Source: Burkholderiaceae bacterium (GTDB taxonomy: Bacteria > Pseudomonadota > Gammaproteobacteria > Burkholderiales > Burkholderiaceae_E). Taken from it: a DNA stretch of 64,000 nt. The position numbers and the translations under genes were made by a program. The notes beneath the pieces were generated by a model. The model was not told the origin of the DNA. It saw only the letters and a list, made by a program, of their open reading frames with translations, and did not search any database. The DNA is taken from contig JAMLIR010000012.1 of the NCBI GenBank assembly GCA_023954045.1, positions 1-64,000 on the forward strand, written 5' to 3'. Below are positions 1-9,470 of the stretch, piece by piece (within the stretch, counting starts at the first letter, position 1; every line of letters begins with the position of its first letter).

Positions 1-516
<516 letters not shown>

Positions 517-804
517 TTATTCGACCACGGCCATGATGTCTTCTTCGCGCATCACCAGCAGCTCGTCGCCGTCGACCTTGACGGTCTGGCCGCTGTACTT
601 GCCGAAGAGCACCTTGTCGCCGACCTTCACGCCGAGCGGGCGGACCTTGCCGTCGTCGCCGACCTTGCCACCGCCCACGGCGAGGACTTCGCCCTGGTCC
701 GGCTTCTCGGCGACGTTGTCGGGGATCACGATGCCCGACGCAGTCTTGCGCTCGTTGTCCAGACGTTTGATGATCACGCGATCATGCAGCGGACGGAGTT
801 TCAT
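517..804 (-). CDS. groS: Co-chaperonin GroES
   Basis: This 95-residue protein is the 10-kDa lid of the GroEL folding chamber. It starts [14 protein letters not shown] and has the mobile-loop region [12 protein letters not shown] and the C-terminal [17 protein letters not shown], all standard for bacterial GroES; the length is also standard. It is the first gene of the groES-groEL operon, with an approximately 145-nt leader that carries the HrcA operator (CIRCE), so heat-shock control by HrcA is expected. Confidence 0.98.
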   Translation of the reverse strand: MKLRPLHDRVIIKRLDNERKTASGIVIPDNVAEKPDQGEVLAVGGGKVGDDGKVRPLGVKVGDKVLFGKYSGQTVKVDGDELLVMREEDIMAVVE

Positions 805-921
805 GCGTGGTAGCTCCCAAGTGATTGAAAATGCTGAGAAAATCTGGAGGTCAGTAGGCTGGCTTCCGGTATCCCCGCGGGTGAGTGCCGCACGTTCCGG
901 CGGAGTCCGGTCACGTTCTTG

Positions 922-948
922 TTAGCACTCACCGCTGGCGAGTGCTGA
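922..948 (-). promoter_or_regulatory. CIRCE operator (HrcA-binding inverted repeat)
   Basis: On the plus strand TTAGCACTC (922-930), a 9-bp spacer and GAGTGCTGA (940-948) match the CIRCE consensus TTAGCACTC-N9-GAGTGCTAA with one mismatch. It lies just downstream of the groES promoter, the normal place for repression by HrcA. HrcA itself is not in the window. Confidence 0.93.
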
Positions 949-976
949 TTGTAGGAACTCGGCGCCCGGATTTCAA
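948..976 (-). promoter_or_regulatory. groESL sigma-70 promoter
   Basis: Read on the minus strand the sequence is TTGAAA (976-971), a 17-bp spacer and TACAAT (953-948), a near-consensus housekeeping promoter. The -10 box abuts the CIRCE element, so HrcA binding would cover the transcription start. No convincing sigma-32 -10 box was seen at the right spacing. Confidence 0.8.
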
Positions 977-1061
977 GTGGAACCGGGGCCGACGGGCCGA
1001 TGATCGCCCCGGCGGCGGCCAGGATCGATCCCGGGGGGGCCGTGGCTGGGAAGGCAGAAGC

Positions 1062-1087
1062 AAAACGGCCGCCCGAGGGCGGCCGTT
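1062..1087 (-). terminator. Rho-independent terminator of the cold-shock gene
   Basis: ACGGCCGCC (1065-1073) and GGCGGCCGT (1078-1086) form a perfect 9-bp stem with a CGAG tetraloop. On the minus strand the stem is followed by a short T run, and it sits 54 bp past the stop codon of the cold-shock gene. Confidence 0.85.
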
Positions 1088-1140
1088 CCGTCAGGTGCCG
1101 GCGTTCCCGCATGGGAGGCCGGCTTGGCGCGCGAGTCGCT

Positions 1141-1353
1141 TTACAGCGGGCGGATCGCCGAGGCCTGCAGGCCTTTCGGGCCTTGCTTGACCGCGAATTC
1201 GACGCGCTGCGCTTCCTGCAGCGTCTTGAATCCGTTGCCCTGGATCTCGGAGAAGTGCGCGAAGAGGTCCGCGCTGCCGTCATCGGGGGCGATGAAGCCG
1301 AAACCCTTGGACTCGTTGAACCACTTGACCACGCCGGTCACTCGATTGCTCAT
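1141..1353 (-). CDS. Cold-shock domain protein (CspA family)
   Basis: A 70-residue single cold-shock domain that binds single-stranded RNA or DNA and acts as an RNA chaperone. RNP1 (KGFGFI) and an RNP2-like LFAHFS are present, along with the typical start [11 protein letters not shown]. The frame opens 12 bp upstream (MERN), but family alignment favours [12 protein letters not shown] as the start, with GGAGCGCAAC just before it. It is monocistronic, with its own terminator at 1062-1087. Confidence 0.95.
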   Translation of the reverse strand: MSNRVTGVVKWFNESKGFGFIAPDDGSADLFAHFSEIQGNGFKTLQEAQRVEFAVKQGPKGLQASAIRPL

Positions 1354-1601
1354 GTTGCGCTCCATTCGTTACGCGTTGGGACAATACACCGCAGGCGAAC
1401 CCGCCGCGGCGGCAGACGAATCAAGAGGCACAACCAGGTATTCGAGACGCGCTGCCCGTGGGGCAGGCCGGCTTGACACGCAAAGATGATCTACTTGAAC
1501 TGAATGCCCGCGCACAGTAACCGATCGCGGCGGCTTTGTCGAGCGATTTCGGTGACGCCGCTGGAGGCCGCCCACTAGTCGCCGCCGCGCGGCGCCACCC
1601 G

Positions 1602-2132
1602 CTATTCGGGCTCGACGCCCAGGGCCACCAGGAAGCGCGACACCATGTTGTAGGTCGCGACGGTGCCGACGAACTCGATCAGCTCTCGCGTCGGCAGCGC
1701 CCGGGCCAGCGCCTCGAAGCTCGCGTCGGACACGTCGACCGAGAGAGTCATCTCGACGGCCACCGCCAGCGCCGCGCGGTCGGTCGCGTCGAACAGCGCG
1801 TCGTTTCCTCGCGCGCGCTGGGGGTCGCGCAGCGCCTCGAGTTGGGCCGGAGTGCCGCCCGCCTCGAGGAACTCGGGCGCGTGATGGCCGAACTCGTAGT
1901 CGGCGCGGTTGAGCACTGCCACCACGCACATCGCGAGCTCGCGCAATTTCGGCGACAGCTGCAGCTGCGTGCGGATCGCGCTGAGGTAGGTGTTCCAGCC
2001 CGCCGCCATCTCCGGACTGTGCAGCAGCATGCGGTCGAGGTTGAGCAGCGTGCCGCCGCGGCGCGCGCGCACCGCGGCGACGATCGCCTTCGGTTCGGTC
2101 AGGTCGGCGGGAACATACGGGACGCGGGGCAT
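1602..2132 (-). CDS. Carboxymuconolactone decarboxylase (AhpD-like) family protein
   Basis: A 176-residue all-helical protein of the CMD/AhpD fold. The core is residues 60-120 with ELAMCVVAVLNRADYEFGHH, which contains C69, E80 and H83/H84 at the positions of the family's proton-relay residues. The AhpD CxxC redox pair is absent, so it is more likely a CMD-like hydratase/decarboxylase or detoxification protein than a peroxidase. It lies 39 bp downstream of hemN on the same strand and may be co-transcribed. The substrate cannot be inferred. Confidence 0.8.
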   Translation of the reverse strand: MPRVPYVPADLTEPKAIVAAVRARRGGTLLNLDRMLLHSPEMAAGWNTYLSAIRTQLQLSPKLRELAMCVVAVLNRADYEFGHHAPEFLEAGGTPAQLEALRDPQRARGNDALFDATDRAALAVAVEMTLSVDVSDASFEALARALPTRELIEFVGTVATYNMVSRFLVALGVEPE

Positions 2133-2171
2133 CGAGGGCTCCGTGGGTGGGAAGCGGGCACGCAGCCCGGA

Positions 2172-3566
2172 TCAGGCGATTCGGGAGTACGAGGCGCCGC
2201 TGGAAGACTCGGCCAGATGACGATCGAAGGCCATTGCGACCGCGCGCACCAGCAGCCGGCCACGGGGCGTGACCTCGACGCCGCGATCGTCGATGCGCAC
2301 GACGCCCGCGTCGGCCAGCGGCGCGAGCGCCTCGACCGAGCCCGCGAGCCAGCGGCGGCTGTCGATGCCGCGGCGCGCATCGAGTTCCGCCCAGTCGAGC
2401 CTGAATTCGCTCATCAGCGCGTTGATCGCGTCGCGGCGAACGAAGTCGTCGGCGTCGAGCACGATGCCGCGCACCGCCGGCAGTTCGCCGCGCTCGATGC
2501 GCCGGTAGTAGCCGTCGAGCAGCTTGTCGTTCTGCGCATAGACGTCGCCGACCGACGAGATCGACGAGACGCCCAGCGCGATCAGGTCGCCGGCGTCGTG
2601 CGAGCAATACCCCTGGAAATTGCGATGCAGCCGCCCCTCGCGCTGCGCGACCGAGAGCTCGTCGTCCTCGAGCGCGAAGTGGTCGAGCCCGAGGTGCCGG
2701 TAGCCCGCGCGCGCGAACATCGTGACCGCCGTCTGGAACATCCGCGCCTTCTCCTCGGACGACGGCAGGTCGGCCTCGGCGATGCGCCGCTGCGGCTTGA
2801 ACAGCGCCGGCAAGTGCGCGTAGTGGTAGAGCGCGATGCGGCCCGGCGCGGCGGCGATCGTCTTGCGCAGCGTCTCCTCGAAGCCGGCGTGGTGTTGCTT
2901 CGGAAGCCCGTAGATCAGGTCGACGTTGATCGACTTGAATCCCGCTTCGCGCGCCGCCTCGATCAGCTCGACCGTCTGCTCGTACGGCTGGATCCGGTTG
3001 ACCGCCGCCTGCACGACCGGGTCGAAGTCCTGCACGCCGAGGCTGACGCGGTTCAGGCCCATCGAGCGCAGCGTGCGCACCCGCTGCGGACTGACGGTGC
3101 GCGGGTCGATTTCGATCGAATACTCGCCGTCGTCGCTGAAGTCGAACGCGCGCCGCAGCATGTCGATCAGCGCGCCCAGCTCGGCGTCGGGCATGAAGGT
3201 CGGCGTGCCGCCGCCGAAATGCAGGTGGCTGATCGCCTGGCCGCGCCCGGCGAGCGCCGTGACCAGCGCCACTTCGCGCTCGAGCGCGGCCAGGTACGGC
3301 GTGCTCTGCTCGACGTGCCGGGTGCCGATCTTGTTGCAGCCGCAGTAGTAGCAGATCGACCGGCAGAACGGGATGTGGACGTACAGGCCCAGCGGCTCGC
3401 CGCGCCGGCCGGCGCGCGCGGACAGGGCCTGGCCATAGCGCTCGGCGCCCACCCGGTCGTCGAAGCGGTCGGCGGTGGGGTAGGAGGTGTAGCGCGGACC
3501 GCGGCCGCCGAAGCGGCGCAGCAGGTCCTCGTCGATGATCAGTGGCTCACTGGCCTGGGCACTCAT
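2172..3566 (-). CDS. hemN: Oxygen-independent coproporphyrinogen III oxidase
   Basis: A 464-residue radical-SAM enzyme that oxidatively decarboxylates coproporphyrinogen III to protoporphyrinogen IX when oxygen is scarce. The radical-SAM cluster motif CxxxCxxC with the extra cysteine of HemN is seen at C68, C72, C75 and C77 (HIPFCRSICYYCGCNK), preceded by RYTSYPTADRF. The glycine-rich GGGTPTF SAM motif follows. Length matches E. coli HemN, and the PRYTSYP opening argues for true HemN rather than HemW. No FNR box was recognised in the 94 bp before the divergent neighbour. Confidence 0.95.
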   Translation of the reverse strand: MSAQASEPLIIDEDLLRRFGGRGPRYTSYPTADRFDDRVGAERYGQALSARAGRRGEPLGLYVHIPFCRSICYYCGCNKIGTRHVEQSTPYLAALEREVALVTALAGRGQAISHLHFGGGTPTFMPDAELGALIDMLRRAFDFSDDGEYSIEIDPRTVSPQRVRTLRSMGLNRVSLGVQDFDPVVQAAVNRIQPYEQTVELIEAAREAGFKSINVDLIYGLPKQHHAGFEETLRKTIAAAPGRIALYHYAHLPALFKPQRRIAEADLPSSEEKARMFQTAVTMFARAGYRHLGLDHFALEDDELSVAQREGRLHRNFQGYCSHDAGDLIALGVSSISSVGDVYAQNDKLLDGYYRRIERGELPAVRGIVLDADDFVRRDAINALMSEFRLDWAELDARRGIDSRRWLAGSVEALAPLADAGVVRIDDRGVEVTPRGRLLVRAVAMAFDRHLAESSSGASYSRIA

Positions 3567-3660
3567 TGCAGCTTTGCGCGTAAGTCTTTGTAATCATTGT
3601 CGCATTGCCGGCCGCCAAGGTCTAATCTGCACCCATTGTCGACACTGCGGGAGGGACGTC

Positions 3661-3969
3661 GTGAGCAGGATCGTCCGCTTCGGAATCGGACTGGCTGCCG
3701 CGGGGCTGCTGGCCGGCGCGGCGCAGGCGCACGGCGGCGTGAACTGGTCGTTGTCGATCGGCGTGCCGGGGTTCGGCGTCTACGCGCCGGCCCCCGTGTA
3801 TGCGCCGCCGGTCGTCGTCGCGCCGCCGGCCTATTCGTACTATTACGCGCCGCCGCCGGTCTACTACGCGCCGGCGTACGCGTATGCGCCGGCACCGGTG
3901 TGGGTGGTGCCGCGCCATCGCCCCTACCGGCACTGGCATCGCGGCGACGGCCGCTATCGCTACCGCTGA
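3661..3969 (+). CDS. Small exported Pro/Tyr-rich repeat protein
   Basis: A 102-residue protein translated from GTG at 3661, chosen because GGGAGGG lies 6-12 bp upstream and upstream starts would run into hemN. Residues 1-23 form a signal peptide (LAAAGLLAGAAQA then HGG). The mature part is low complexity, with repeated YAPAPVY, YAPP and YYAP units at about residues 40-80, and ends in a basic H/R/Y-rich tail. Similar small YAPxP proteins are common in Burkholderiales, but I know no established function; cell-surface or periplasmic location is inferred. Confidence 0.75.
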   Translation: MSRIVRFGIGLAAAGLLAGAAQAHGGVNWSLSIGVPGFGVYAPAPVYAPPVVVAPPAYSYYYAPPPVYYAPAYAYAPAPVWVVPRHRPYRHWHRGDGRYRYR

Positions 3970-4124
3970 GTCGCGGCGCCGACCTCGCTGCCGGTCGCCC
4001 GGGGCCGGGCCTGCCCCGCGCTACCGGGCCCGGGCCGGGCGAATGTCCTCGACGGTCCTGTCCCGCGTCGGCTGGCGCAGCCAGCGCGAGCGCAGTCGAC
4101 GTCCGCCCGTTCGCGCTGCTGCGT

Positions 4125-4886
4125 CTAGTCGACGTCGACGGTGTAGTTCAGCGCCATCCGCCCGCCGTCCGGATAGACGACCTGCCCGGTCATGTAGGAC
4201 GCGTCGTCGCTGGCGAGGAAGACCGCCACGGCGGCGACCTCCTCGGGCTCGCCGAGCCGCTTCATCGGCGTGCGCGACAGCAGCCGGCGGCGCGCCTCGT
4301 CGGAGGCCATGACCGCTTTCCGGGCGAGCTCGGTCGCGATGGTGCCCGGACCGATCGCGTTGACCCGGATGCGGTGAGGCGCCAGCGACAGCGCCATGAC
4401 GCGGGTGAGCTGGTTGACCGCGCCCTTCGAAACCACGTAGGGCACCTGGTCGGGAATCGCCAGCACCGCGTTGACGCTCGACATGTTCACGATCGCGCCG
4501 CCCGCGCCCTGGGCCGTCATCTGCCGCGCGGCCGCCTGTCCCATCGTGAAGTACGAGCGCAGGTTGACCGCGAGCACGCGGTCGAAGTCGTTCTCGTCGA
4601 GCTCCAGGAACGGCGCCGCGTGCGTGATCCCCGCGTTGTTGACGAGGATGTCGAGCCGGCCGAAGCGTGCGACGGTTGCCGCCACCGCCTGCGCGGCCAG
4701 GCCGCGGCGCGTCACGTCGCCCGGAACGAACAGCGCCCCGGTGTCGCCCGACAGCGCTTGCCCGGCCTGCTCGTCGGCGTCGACGAACGCGACGCTGGCG
4801 CCTTCCGCGGCGAAGCGCCGGACGATCGCCGCGCCGATCCCCTTCGCTCCGCCCGTCACGAGGGCGGTCTTTCCGTCGAGGCGCAT
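4125..4886 (-). CDS. Short-chain dehydrogenase/reductase (SDR)
   Basis: A 253-residue classical SDR. The nucleotide-binding TGGAKGIG is at 11-18, NNAG at 83-86, the catalytic serine at about 136 and the YxxxK pair at Y150/K154. An acidic residue after the second strand (FVDAD) suggests preference for NAD over NADP. The start at 4886 (MRLDGKTALV) is set by the family; the frame stays open upstream but without homology. It diverges from dacB with a 53-bp gap. The substrate is unknown; the C-terminal PDGGRMALNYTVDVD tail resembles sugar or polyol dehydrogenases. Confidence 0.88.
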   Translation of the reverse strand: MRLDGKTALVTGGAKGIGAAIVRRFAAEGASVAFVDADEQAGQALSGDTGALFVPGDVTRRGLAAQAVAATVARFGRLDILVNNAGITHAAPFLELDENDFDRVLAVNLRSYFTMGQAAARQMTAQGAGGAIVNMSSVNAVLAIPDQVPYVVSKGAVNQLTRVMALSLAPHRIRVNAIGPGTIATELARKAVMASDEARRRLLSRTPMKRLGEPEEVAAVAVFLASDDASYMTGQVVYPDGGRMALNYTVDVD

Positions 4887-4939
4887 GGGCTTGACTCCGC
4901 AGGCACGCCGCAGTCGCGGTGTGATGGATAATCGAATCG

Positions 4940-6403
4940 ATGAAGTGGTGGGGAATCTTACGACGCCCTGCGGTCCTCGCCGCAATCGCTGCGGTGGCTC
5001 TGGCCGCGTCGCCCGGCGCCGGCGCATGGGCGCAGGCCGCGGCCGCCGACGCGCCGCTGGGCGCGCCGATCGCGGCGTGGCTGGCCGAGGCCCGCGTCGC
5101 ACCGCAGCAGCTCGGGGCGATCGCGCTGCCGCTCGATCGTGGCCCGGCACTGCTGGCGTACGGGGCCGACGAACCGCTGAACCCCGCGTCGACGATCAAA
5201 CTGGTGACCACCTACGCCGGGCTGGCGCTGCTCGGGCCCGACTACCGCTGGCGCACCGAGGCGAGGCTGCGCGGCGTGCTGCGCGAAGGGGTGCTGCACG
5301 GCGACCTGGTGCTGCGCGGCGGCGGCGACCCGAAACTCGTGATCGAGGACCTCGCCGAGTTCGTCGCGCGGATGCGCGCAGCCGGTCTCGAGGAGATCGA
5401 CGGCGACCTGGTGCTCGACGACGCGATCTTCGACACCGGGCCGCGCAGCGTCGAGGACTTCGACGGCGAGCCTTCGCAGCCGTACAACGTGCGTCCGTTC
5501 GCGGCGCTGATGAACTTCAAGTCCGCGCGGATCGTCGTGCGTCCCGGCCGTGGTGGCGCCGAAATCGCCTTCGACCCCGCGCTCGCCGGCGTTGCGGTGG
5601 ACAACCGAGTTCGGCTGATCGGGGGTCCGTGCCGCTTCGGCGCCAGCGGCCTGCGCGTGCGCGACGGCATGCGCGGCGATACTCCGGTCGTCCGCGTCGC
5701 GGGCAGCTACTCGCGCGCCTGTGGCGAGCAGGGCGTCTTCGCCGCGATGCTCGATCACCGTCACTTCGTTCACGCGCTCTTCAAGGCCGCGTGGCAGGCG
5801 GCGGGCGGCCGCTGGGCCGGCGGCACGCGGATCGAGCGCGGCGCGTCCACCGGCGAGCCCTGGCTCGTCTGGGACTCGCCGCGCACGCTTGCCGACGTCG
5901 TGCACGACATCAACAAGTTCAGCAACAACGTGATGACTCGCCAGCTGATGCTTCAGTTGGCCGCCGAGTCCGGCTTGCGCCCGGCGACGACGGCCGACGG
6001 GCGCAGCGTGATCCGCGGCTGGCTCAACGCGCAGGGCCTCCCGACGCGCGGGCTGGCGCTCGACAACGGTTCGGGGCTGTCGCGCGATTCGCGGGCGAGC
6101 GCGGCCCAGCTCGCGCGGTTGTTGCGGCACGCGGCCGCCGGGCCTTTCGCCGACCTGATCCGCGAGTCGCTGCCCGTCGCAGGCATCGACGGCACGATGA
6201 AGGCGCGGCTCGCCGGCGAGCCGATCGCCGGGCGTGCGTGGATCAAGACCGGCAGCCTCGACGGCGTGCGTTCGATTGCCGGCTACGTGCAGGCCGCGTC
6301 AGGCCGGCGATACGCGGTCGCGATGATCGTCAACGGCCCCAACGCCGCCTCGAGCCGCGCGCTGCAGGACGAGTTCCTGCGCTGGGTGTACGCCCACGGC
6401 TGA
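4940..6403 (+). CDS. dacB: D-Ala-D-Ala carboxypeptidase/endopeptidase, PBP4 type
   Basis: A 487-residue class C penicillin-binding protein that trims peptidoglycan peptides or cuts crosslinks in the periplasm. A signal peptide spans residues 1-31 (ends AWAQA). The three active-site motifs are visible: STIK at 84-87, SNN in NKFSNN at about 330 and KTG in IKTGSLDGV near 435. The long insert between motifs one and two is typical of PBP4. It ends 53 bp from the convergent ubiD. Confidence 0.94.
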   Translation: MKWWGILRRPAVLAAIAAVALAASPGAGAWAQAAAADAPLGAPIAAWLAEARVAPQQLGAIALPLDRGPALLAYGADEPLNPASTIKLVTTYAGLALLGPDYRWRTEARLRGVLREGVLHGDLVLRGGGDPKLVIEDLAEFVARMRAAGLEEIDGDLVLDDAIFDTGPRSVEDFDGEPSQPYNVRPFAALMNFKSARIVVRPGRGGAEIAFDPALAGVAVDNRVRLIGGPCRFGASGLRVRDGMRGDTPVVRVAGSYSRACGEQGVFAAMLDHRHFVHALFKAAWQAAGGRWAGGTRIERGASTGEPWLVWDSPRTLADVVHDINKFSNNVMTRQLMLQLAAESGLRPATTADGRSVIRGWLNAQGLPTRGLALDNGSGLSRDSRASAAQLARLLRHAAAGPFADLIRESLPVAGIDGTMKARLAGEPIAGRAWIKTGSLDGVRSIAGYVQAASGRRYAVAMIVNGPNAASSRALQDEFLRWVYAHG

Positions 6404-6456
6404 GTAACCGTGTTCGCTGTCGAGCGGTACAGGGGCGATGTTGGGCGGCCCGGGGT

Positions 6457-8013
6457 TCAGAGACCGAGCTCCGTCCAGATCGCGTCGACCCGCTTCCTGA
6501 CTGCCTCGTCCATCGCGATCGGGCGGCCCCACTCGCGCGTCGTCTCGCCCGGCCACTTGCCGGTCGCGTCGATGCCCATCTTCGAGCCAAGGCCCGAGAC
6601 CGGCGACGCGAAATCGAGGTAGTCGATCGGCGTGCGCTCGACCAGCGTCGTGTCGCGCGCGGGGTCCACCCGCGTGGTGATCGCCCAGATCACTTCCTTC
6701 CAGTCGCGGACGTCGACGTCGTCGTCGGTGACGACGATGAACTTGGTGTACATGAACTGGCGCAGGAAGCTCCAGATCCCGAACATCACGCGCTTCGCGT
6801 GCCCCGGGTACTGCTTGCGCATCGAGACCACGGCCATCCGGTACGAGCACCCTTCCGGCGGCAGGTAGAAGTCGACGATCTCCGGGAACTGCTTGCGCAG
6901 GATCGGCACGAACAGCTCGTTCAGCGCAACCCCCAGCACCGCGGGCTCGTCGGGCGGCTTGCCGGTGTAGGTCGAGTGGTAGATCGGGTCGCGGCGCATC
7001 GTGATGCGATCGATCGTGAAGACCGGGAACCAGTCCTGCTCGTTGTAGTAGCCGGTGTGGTCGCCGAACGGCCCCTCGATCGCCATCTCCCAGCCGTTGC
7101 GTGCCGCCGGCGGCAGGTCCTGCGTCCACCCGAGGTTTCGTGCATTGGCCAGCGTCGCGCTCGCGTCCGGGTCGGGGCGGATCGAGCCTTCCAGGACGAT
7201 CTCGGCCGACGCGGGCACGCGCAGGTCGTTGCCGACGCAGGCGGCGAGCTCGGTCTTCACGCCGCGCAGCAGGCCGGCGAACTGGTACTCGGACAAGGTG
7301 TCGGGCACCGGCGTCACCGCGGCGAGGGTCGTCGCCGGATCGGCGCCCAGCGCGACCGCGATCGGGAACGGCTCGCCGGGATGGCGTGCCGCGTGCGCGC
7401 GGAAGTCGAGCGCGCCGCCGCGATGCGCGAGCCAGCGCATGATCGTGCGGTTCGGGCCGATCACCTGCTGCCGGTAGATGCCGAGGTTCTGCCGCGGCGC
7501 CGTGGGGCCGCGCGTCACGACCAGTCCCCAGGTGATCAGCGGCGCAGCGTCGCCGGGCCAGCAGGTCTGCACCGGAAGCTGCGCAAGGTCCACCTCGTCG
7601 CCTTCGCGCACGATCTGCTGGCACGGCGCCCCGGAGACTTCGCGCGGCGCCATGTTCATCACCTGGCGTAGCACCGGCCACTTGTCCCAGGCGTCGCGCA
7701 GGCCCTTCGGCGGCTCGGGCTCCTTCAGATACGCCAGCAGTTCGCCGACCCCACGCAGCGCGTCGACCGACTCCGCGCCCATCGCGAGCGCGACGCGCCG
7801 CGGCGTGCCGAACAGGTTCGCGAGCACCGGCATCGCGTAGGCGCGCGATGCGTCGCGCGGGCTCTCGAACAGCAACGCCGGGCCCGCGTGACGCAGAACC
7901 CGATCCGACACCTCGGTCATTTCGAGGCGCGGCGAGAGCGGAATAGAGACTCGCTTCAACTCGCCGATCGCATCGAGTTGCTGAAGGAAGTCACGCAGGT
8001 CTTTGTATTTCAC
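6457..8013 (-). CDS. ubiD: UbiD family decarboxylase (ubiquinone synthesis)
   Basis: A 518-residue prenylated-FMN-dependent decarboxylase, expected to remove the carboxyl group from 3-octaprenyl-4-hydroxybenzoate. The opening [21 protein letters not shown] and the blocks [15 protein letters not shown] and FGDHTGYY match proteobacterial UbiD at normal length. The partner prenyltransferase UbiX is not in the window. It is convergent with dacB. Some UbiD homologues act on aromatic acids instead; the close match to the ubiquinone type makes that less likely. Confidence 0.93.
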   Translation of the reverse strand: MKYKDLRDFLQQLDAIGELKRVSIPLSPRLEMTEVSDRVLRHAGPALLFESPRDASRAYAMPVLANLFGTPRRVALAMGAESVDALRGVGELLAYLKEPEPPKGLRDAWDKWPVLRQVMNMAPREVSGAPCQQIVREGDEVDLAQLPVQTCWPGDAAPLITWGLVVTRGPTAPRQNLGIYRQQVIGPNRTIMRWLAHRGGALDFRAHAARHPGEPFPIAVALGADPATTLAAVTPVPDTLSEYQFAGLLRGVKTELAACVGNDLRVPASAEIVLEGSIRPDPDASATLANARNLGWTQDLPPAARNGWEMAIEGPFGDHTGYYNEQDWFPVFTIDRITMRRDPIYHSTYTGKPPDEPAVLGVALNELFVPILRKQFPEIVDFYLPPEGCSYRMAVVSMRKQYPGHAKRVMFGIWSFLRQFMYTKFIVVTDDDVDVRDWKEVIWAITTRVDPARDTTLVERTPIDYLDFASPVSGLGSKMGIDATGKWPGETTREWGRPIAMDEAVRKRVDAIWTELGL

Positions 8014-8134
8014 GGAACTATGTCACCGCGATTTCGCGATGCGAATTGTCGCATCGAATCGATTGCGCATCACGGGATGCAGAAATTTGACCTCCGGCGG
8101 TCGCGTCCCTAGAATCGCGCCGGGTTTTCGATGT

Positions 8135-8343
8135 GCCGTCATGTGACGGCCAGCGGTCGAAGCCCCTGACGAGTCCCGGCGCAGACCGGGATCATGCGGC
8201 AAGAGTCGCATTCAATCATCAGCAGGCGGCGAAGCATCGCCTGTGCGAGAGAGATGGGGCCCGCATTCCCGGTTACCGGCGGGCACAGCAAGGACCGATC
8301 GCCTGTTAGGCGAACCGTACGGCGCAAGCCGGAAGGAGGCTCG
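8135..8343 (+). promoter_or_regulatory. Hairpin-rich 5' leader of the lytic transglycosylase gene
   Basis: This 209-base stretch between ubiD and the transglycosylase gene holds at least six short, mostly perfect stem-loops in series: 8135-8150 (ATGT loop), 8174-8191, 8194-8211, 8223-8243, 8259-8284 and 8300-8312. A strong Shine-Dalgarno (GGAAGGAGG, 8331-8339) follows. The density of perfect stems suggests a structured RNA leader, but it does not match any riboswitch family I can recall (c-di-GMP-I/II, c-di-AMP, cobalamin, glycine). The 121 bases before it (8014-8134) show no gene. Confidence 0.45.
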
Positions 8344-9438
8344 ATGCCAAGTCAGCGTCAGGTCGGGGCGTTGTTCGATCTGTGCGTTCGCGCCGTCGGC
8401 GCTGATCGCTTCTCGATGGTGGCGATACCGCTCACGGTGTTGCTGGTCGCAGCCGCGCTGCCGTTGCGCGACGACGGTCGCGTCGTCGCGGCCGATACCC
8501 TGTCCGGGGTCGACGCCCCGGCGAATGGTGCGGGCGTGTTCGCGAACGCGTTCGGGCCGAAGTTCGCGTTGCAGGCGCTGTCCCTGCCGTGGGAGGCCTC
8601 GGCGTCGCACGCGGCGAATGCGGGCGGCGTCGCATCGCTGCCCGAGGGATCGCAGCGCGCTTTGCGCTCGCCGCTGAAGCTCACGCCCGAGCAGCAGAAG
8701 GTCGCGCAGTTCGTCGCGAAGAAATACCGGATCGCCGTCGGCGACGTGCAGCACCTGGTCGCGTACGCGTATGGCGCGGCCAGGGAGTTCCGCCTCGATC
8801 CGTACCTCGTGCTCGCGGTGATGTCGATCGAGTCGAGCTTCAATCCGAACGCGCGCAGCCCCGCGGGTGCGCAGGGACTGATGCAGGTGCTCACGCGCGT
8901 GCACGCCGACAAGTTCGCGCCGTTCGGCGGCGCAACGGCCGCGTTCGACCCGGTGGCCAACATCAGCGTCGGGTCGCGCATCCTGAAGGAGTACCTCGTG
9001 CGCGAAGGCAGCGTCGAGGGTGCGCTGAAGTCGTACGTGGGCGCCGCGCTGCAGGCCCACGATTCCGGCTATGGCTACAAGGTGCTCTCGGAGCGCGAGC
9101 GCATCGCCGCGGCCGCGGCGGGTCGGCCGATCCCGGTGCTGCCGCCGAAGCCGCCGGCCGTGGCCGGCGACGAGGGCGCGGAGGTGGCTGCGACCCCGGC
9201 GCTCGCCGTGCCGGGCGAGAACCGGGCCATCGTTCCGGCTGCGTTGCGCCCGCCGGAGCGGCCCGCGTCGTCGATCGAGCGCCCGCACGACACGGCGCCT
9301 GACGGCGGGGCGCGTGATGCGGCGCCGGCCCAGCCGGGCGGCGCGCAGATGTTCGACGCCTTGTTCGACGCGCCTCCGGCCGCCCCTGCTGCCGGCGAGC
9401 CGCTGGCTCACGCTTCCAGCGAGTTCGCCACGCTCTGA
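8344..9438 (+). CDS. Lytic transglycosylase, SLT domain
   Basis: A 364-residue protein with a membrane anchor or signal near residues 24-42 (MVAIPLTVLLVAAALPL) and a goose-lysozyme/SLT domain at about 135-245. The catalytic glutamate is E163 within VMSIESSFNPNA, followed by the family block SPAGAQGLMQVL. It cleaves glycan strands of peptidoglycan by forming 1,6-anhydromuramic acid. The C-terminal 110 residues are Pro/Ala-rich and probably disordered. The start is fixed by GGAAGGAGG five bases before ATG. MQVLTRVHADKF differs from the more usual MQVMPxT. Confidence 0.88.
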   Translation: MPSQRQVGALFDLCVRAVGADRFSMVAIPLTVLLVAAALPLRDDGRVVAADTLSGVDAPANGAGVFANAFGPKFALQALSLPWEASASHAANAGGVASLPEGSQRALRSPLKLTPEQQKVAQFVAKKYRIAVGDVQHLVAYAYGAAREFRLDPYLVLAVMSIESSFNPNARSPAGAQGLMQVLTRVHADKFAPFGGATAAFDPVANISVGSRILKEYLVREGSVEGALKSYVGAALQAHDSGYGYKVLSERERIAAAAAGRPIPVLPPKPPAVAGDEGAEVAATPALAVPGENRAIVPAALRPPERPASSIERPHDTAPDGGARDAAPAQPGGAQMFDALFDAPPAAPAAGEPLAHASSEFATL

Positions 9439-9470
9439 ATCGCGCGCCGCGCGTTGTCGCGGCCGGCGCG

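Noticed and set aside
3561-3660. FNR box before hemN
   Set aside because: No TTGAT-N4-ATCAA-like sequence with acceptable matches was present.
8135-8343. Match to c-di-GMP-I, c-di-AMP or cobalamin riboswitch
   Set aside because: GGTTACCG near 8271 recalls one piece of the c-di-GMP-I motif, but the other conserved blocks are missing.
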